Under the pieces are notes generated by a model. It was not told where the DNA came from. It did not search any database and saw nothing but the letters and a program-made list of their open reading frames with translations. Source: Treponema succinifaciens DSM 2489 (GTDB lineage: Bacteria > Spirochaetota > Spirochaetia > Treponematales > Treponemataceae). Taken from it: DNA of 64,000 nt. Both the position numbers and the translations under genes were made by a program. Numbering within the stretch: position 1 is the stretch's first letter; each line of letters opens with the position of its first letter. The stretch covers positions 558,001 to 622,000 of the forward strand of contig NC_015385.1 in the NCBI RefSeq assembly GCF_000195275.1, read 5' to 3'. Shown here in pieces: positions 62,478-64,000 of this stretch.

Positions 62478-63233
62478 ATGAAATGTGGAAAACATACAAA
62501 GTTTATACTTACTCCTGTTTCTGAAATACTAAAAGATTGTGTAAACGCAACAAAAGGTCTAAGTATGGGAGTTGAAACATATCCTCTTTGTGATTACATA
62601 ATGCAAACAACATTTCTAAAAATGACAGGTGCTAGTGAACAGAAATTGAAATGTATTTTATGGGAAATTGCTACAAATGATTTTGAGTTTCGATATGATT
62701 TTTTAAAACCTCAAACAAGTTATGGAGAATATTCTCGACTAGAGGATAAAAATAAAGTATTTAGAGATTTGAAAAAGCAAGTAAAAAAAATGACTCCCGA
62801 CCTGGATTGTTTTAAGAAAATTTATGATGATGATACTAAAACTGAAATTCAGAAAAAGGCAAGCCAAGATTTAATAGATTTGCTTGAGCACTCTGTTTTA
62901 GCTATATGGCAAGTAAAGCAATTTAATAATTTTAAAAAACATTCAAAAAAAATATTGGAAAATCATTTTTGCAATGTCTCAAAGGATGGAACTAATGTTT
63001 CGTTGATGGAAGAGGTCATAAATTATGATAAGATTATATGGAAACATAGAAACCGTTGTGCTCATAATTTAAAATCATATCAAGAAAATCTTCCAGATTT
63101 ATCAAATTTAGTAAAAAAGGAATATGATTATGAGAACTATTTTTTTAGATTTTCAATTTTAGTTTTGATGGATGAAATTTTTATGAAGATTTACAAAGAG
63201 TATTTGAATTTACTTGAGATGAATATTTTATAA
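62478..63233 (+). CDS. HEPN-like protein paired with DUF262
   Basis: This 251-residue all-helical protein has near residue 195 the motif WKHRNRCAHN, the R-N-x-x-x-H signature of HEPN ribonuclease toxins. The remaining helices (VYKEYL-like FMKIYKEYLNLLEM at the end; DLIDLLEHSVLAIWQVKQFN) fit the fold. DUF262 genes are known to neighbour HEPN proteins of the MAE_28990/MAE_18760 type. Inference: the HEPN protein is an RNase effector held or triggered by the DUF262 protein. A direct activity cannot be read from sequence. Confidence 0.75.
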   Translation: MKCGKHTKFILTPVSEILKDCVNATKGLSMGVETYPLCDYIMQTTFLKMTGASEQKLKCILWEIATNDFEFRYDFLKPQTSYGEYSRLEDKNKVFRDLKKQVKKMTPDLDCFKKIYDDDTKTEIQKKASQDLIDLLEHSVLAIWQVKQFNNFKKHSKKILENHFCNVSKDGTNVSLMEEVINYDKIIWKHRNRCAHNLKSYQENLPDLSNLVKKEYDYENYFFRFSILVLMDEIFMKIYKEYLNLLEMNIL

Positions 63234-63423
63234 AGTAAATTTATGACAAACTTTTAATAATAAGTTAATTATAAACATGAGTTTGGATTTCGCATAAACT
63301 ATAGAATTTTTTTATTGACGATTTTCAGTTTAAAAGAGATGATAAAAAAATGCTTCAAAAATATAACAGACAAAGTAAAAACATTATTTTGTCAATTTTA
63401 GATAAATGGAGTAAGCTAAGCCC

Positions 63424-64000
63424 TTTGTCCAGACATTTTGTCTGAAAAATAACGAATTTTATGCAGCCATCTTGTTGATGATTGCCGAAGGAAAACTTCC
63501 TTCCCTGTATACTTCGTCAGGAGTCTTGTAATCCAAGCCCTGATGAATTCTTTCATTGTTGAAGAACCTCACGAATTCTCCAAGCAGTTTTCGGAGTTCT
63601 TCTTCGGATCTGTAATCCCGGAGAAAAATCCATTCATATTTCAAAGTACGCCAGGTTCGCTCTACAAAGATGTTGTCCTTGCATCTTCCGATTCCGTCCA
63701 TGCTGATTTCAACATTGTAGGATTTCAGAAGCCCGATGAACTCTCCGCTGGTATACTGGGAACCGCAGTCCGTGTTGAATACTGCCGGAACCCCGTATTT
63801 CTCAAAGGCTTCCCTCACGCATTCCAGGCAGAAATCTGTCCTCATGCTGTCCGAGAGCCGCCAGCTCAGAATCTTCCGGCTGTACAAATCAATCACGGCC
63901 GTAAAATACATCATGCCCCATGGAGTCTTGATGTAAGTGATGTCTGTCGCCATTACCTGGTTCGGGAACGCGATGAACTTGTTCCGCAAGAGGTACGGGA
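63424..64000 (-). mobile_element. IS3-family insertion sequence, cut by the window edge
   Basis: The right part of an IS: the transposase reading frame enters from beyond 64000 and ends at 63459. TTGTCCAGACA...TGTCTGA at 63425-63447 is probably in or next to the terminal inverted repeat. The upstream orfA and the other end are outside the window. Confidence 0.8.
63459..64000 (-). CDS. IS3-family transposase OrfB, partial
   Basis: The frame is open to the window edge (PYLLRNKFIAFPNQVMATDI). It has the DDE integrase core: first Asp in ATDITYIKTPWG, second Asp in FNTDCGSQYTSGEF, Glu in CKDNIFVERTWRTLKYE, and the C-terminal FNNERIHQGLDYKTPDEVY that closes IS3 OrfB proteins. It should be expressed as an OrfAB fusion by frameshifting; the OrfA part is not visible. 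Confidence 0.95.
   Translation of the reverse strand, partial: PYLLRNKFIAFPNQVMATDITYIKTPWGMMYFTAVIDLYSRKILSWRLSDSMRTDFCLECVREAFEKYGVPAVFNTDCGSQYTSGEFIGLLKSYNVEISMDGIGRCKDNIFVERTWRTLKYEWIFLRDYRSEEELRKLLGEFVRFFNNERIHQGLDYKTPDEVYREGSFPSAIINKMAA

Overview
The window looks like a chromosome segment of a host-associated Treponema (Spirochaetota). The evidence is low-G+C coding, a giant coiled-coil protein of the kind found in treponemes, a TonB/ExbBD operon next to an outer-membrane barrel gene, a six-helix chemotaxis receptor and NarL-type two-component genes. The genus call is inference from protein resemblance; there is no rRNA or other phylogenetic marker, and I saw no tRNA gene and no CRISPR array.

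Layout. 1-9.8 kb is core-like: outer-membrane protein (cut by the window edge), exbB-exbD-tonB, a HAD phosphatase and an 1,811-residue membrane-anchored coiled-coil protein built largely of 11-residue repeats. 9.8-13.7 kb is accessory: pseudogene remnants, an unrecognised three-gene cluster (10.4-12.6 kb) and an acetyltransferase. 13.8-23.8 kb is an elaborate type I restriction locus: hsdM, a RloA/RloB ATPase-Toprim pair, hsdS with two kinds of tandem repeat, a downstream half-hsdS, a prrC anticodon nuclease with its catalytic spacing conserved, and hsdR. 23.9-29.4 kb (minus strand) holds a broken racemase, a flavin-type oxidase, a three-gene operon led by an orphan Na+-pump decarboxylase beta subunit behind a probable riboswitch, and a chemotaxis receptor.

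29.7-35.9 kb is a second defence island: toxin-antitoxin remnants, then an antitoxin/toxin-like pair translationally joined to a LlaJI-type restriction operon (5mC methylase, McrB-like GTPase with a frameshift, LlaJI nuclease). 36.2-40.5 kb has an outer-membrane protein, a lipoprotein and an aconitase-family hydratase. The hydratase 3' end occurs three times (40.5, 42.35 and 45.2 kb) and brackets two blocks of foreign DNA; the second is a complete C-protein-controlled type II restriction-modification system between 76-bp direct repeats. A NarL-type kinase/regulator pair follows.

47.3-60.4 kb is a surface-polysaccharide locus. An XRE regulator diverges from it across a perfect 19-bp inverted repeat. 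The locus encodes a cytidylyltransferase, LicD, a flippase, a CDP-glycerol glycerophosphotransferase, a polymerase and several glycosyltransferases, which suggests a phosphoglycerol-decorated glycan. A G9 tract near the end suggests phase variation. 60.5-63.2 kb has an unknown gene and a DUF262-HEPN pair that may be another defence module. An IS3-family element runs off the right edge.

Together the window shows a core chromosome repeatedly loaded with restriction and abortive-infection systems, several with sequence signs of phase switching, next to a variable surface-glycan locus.
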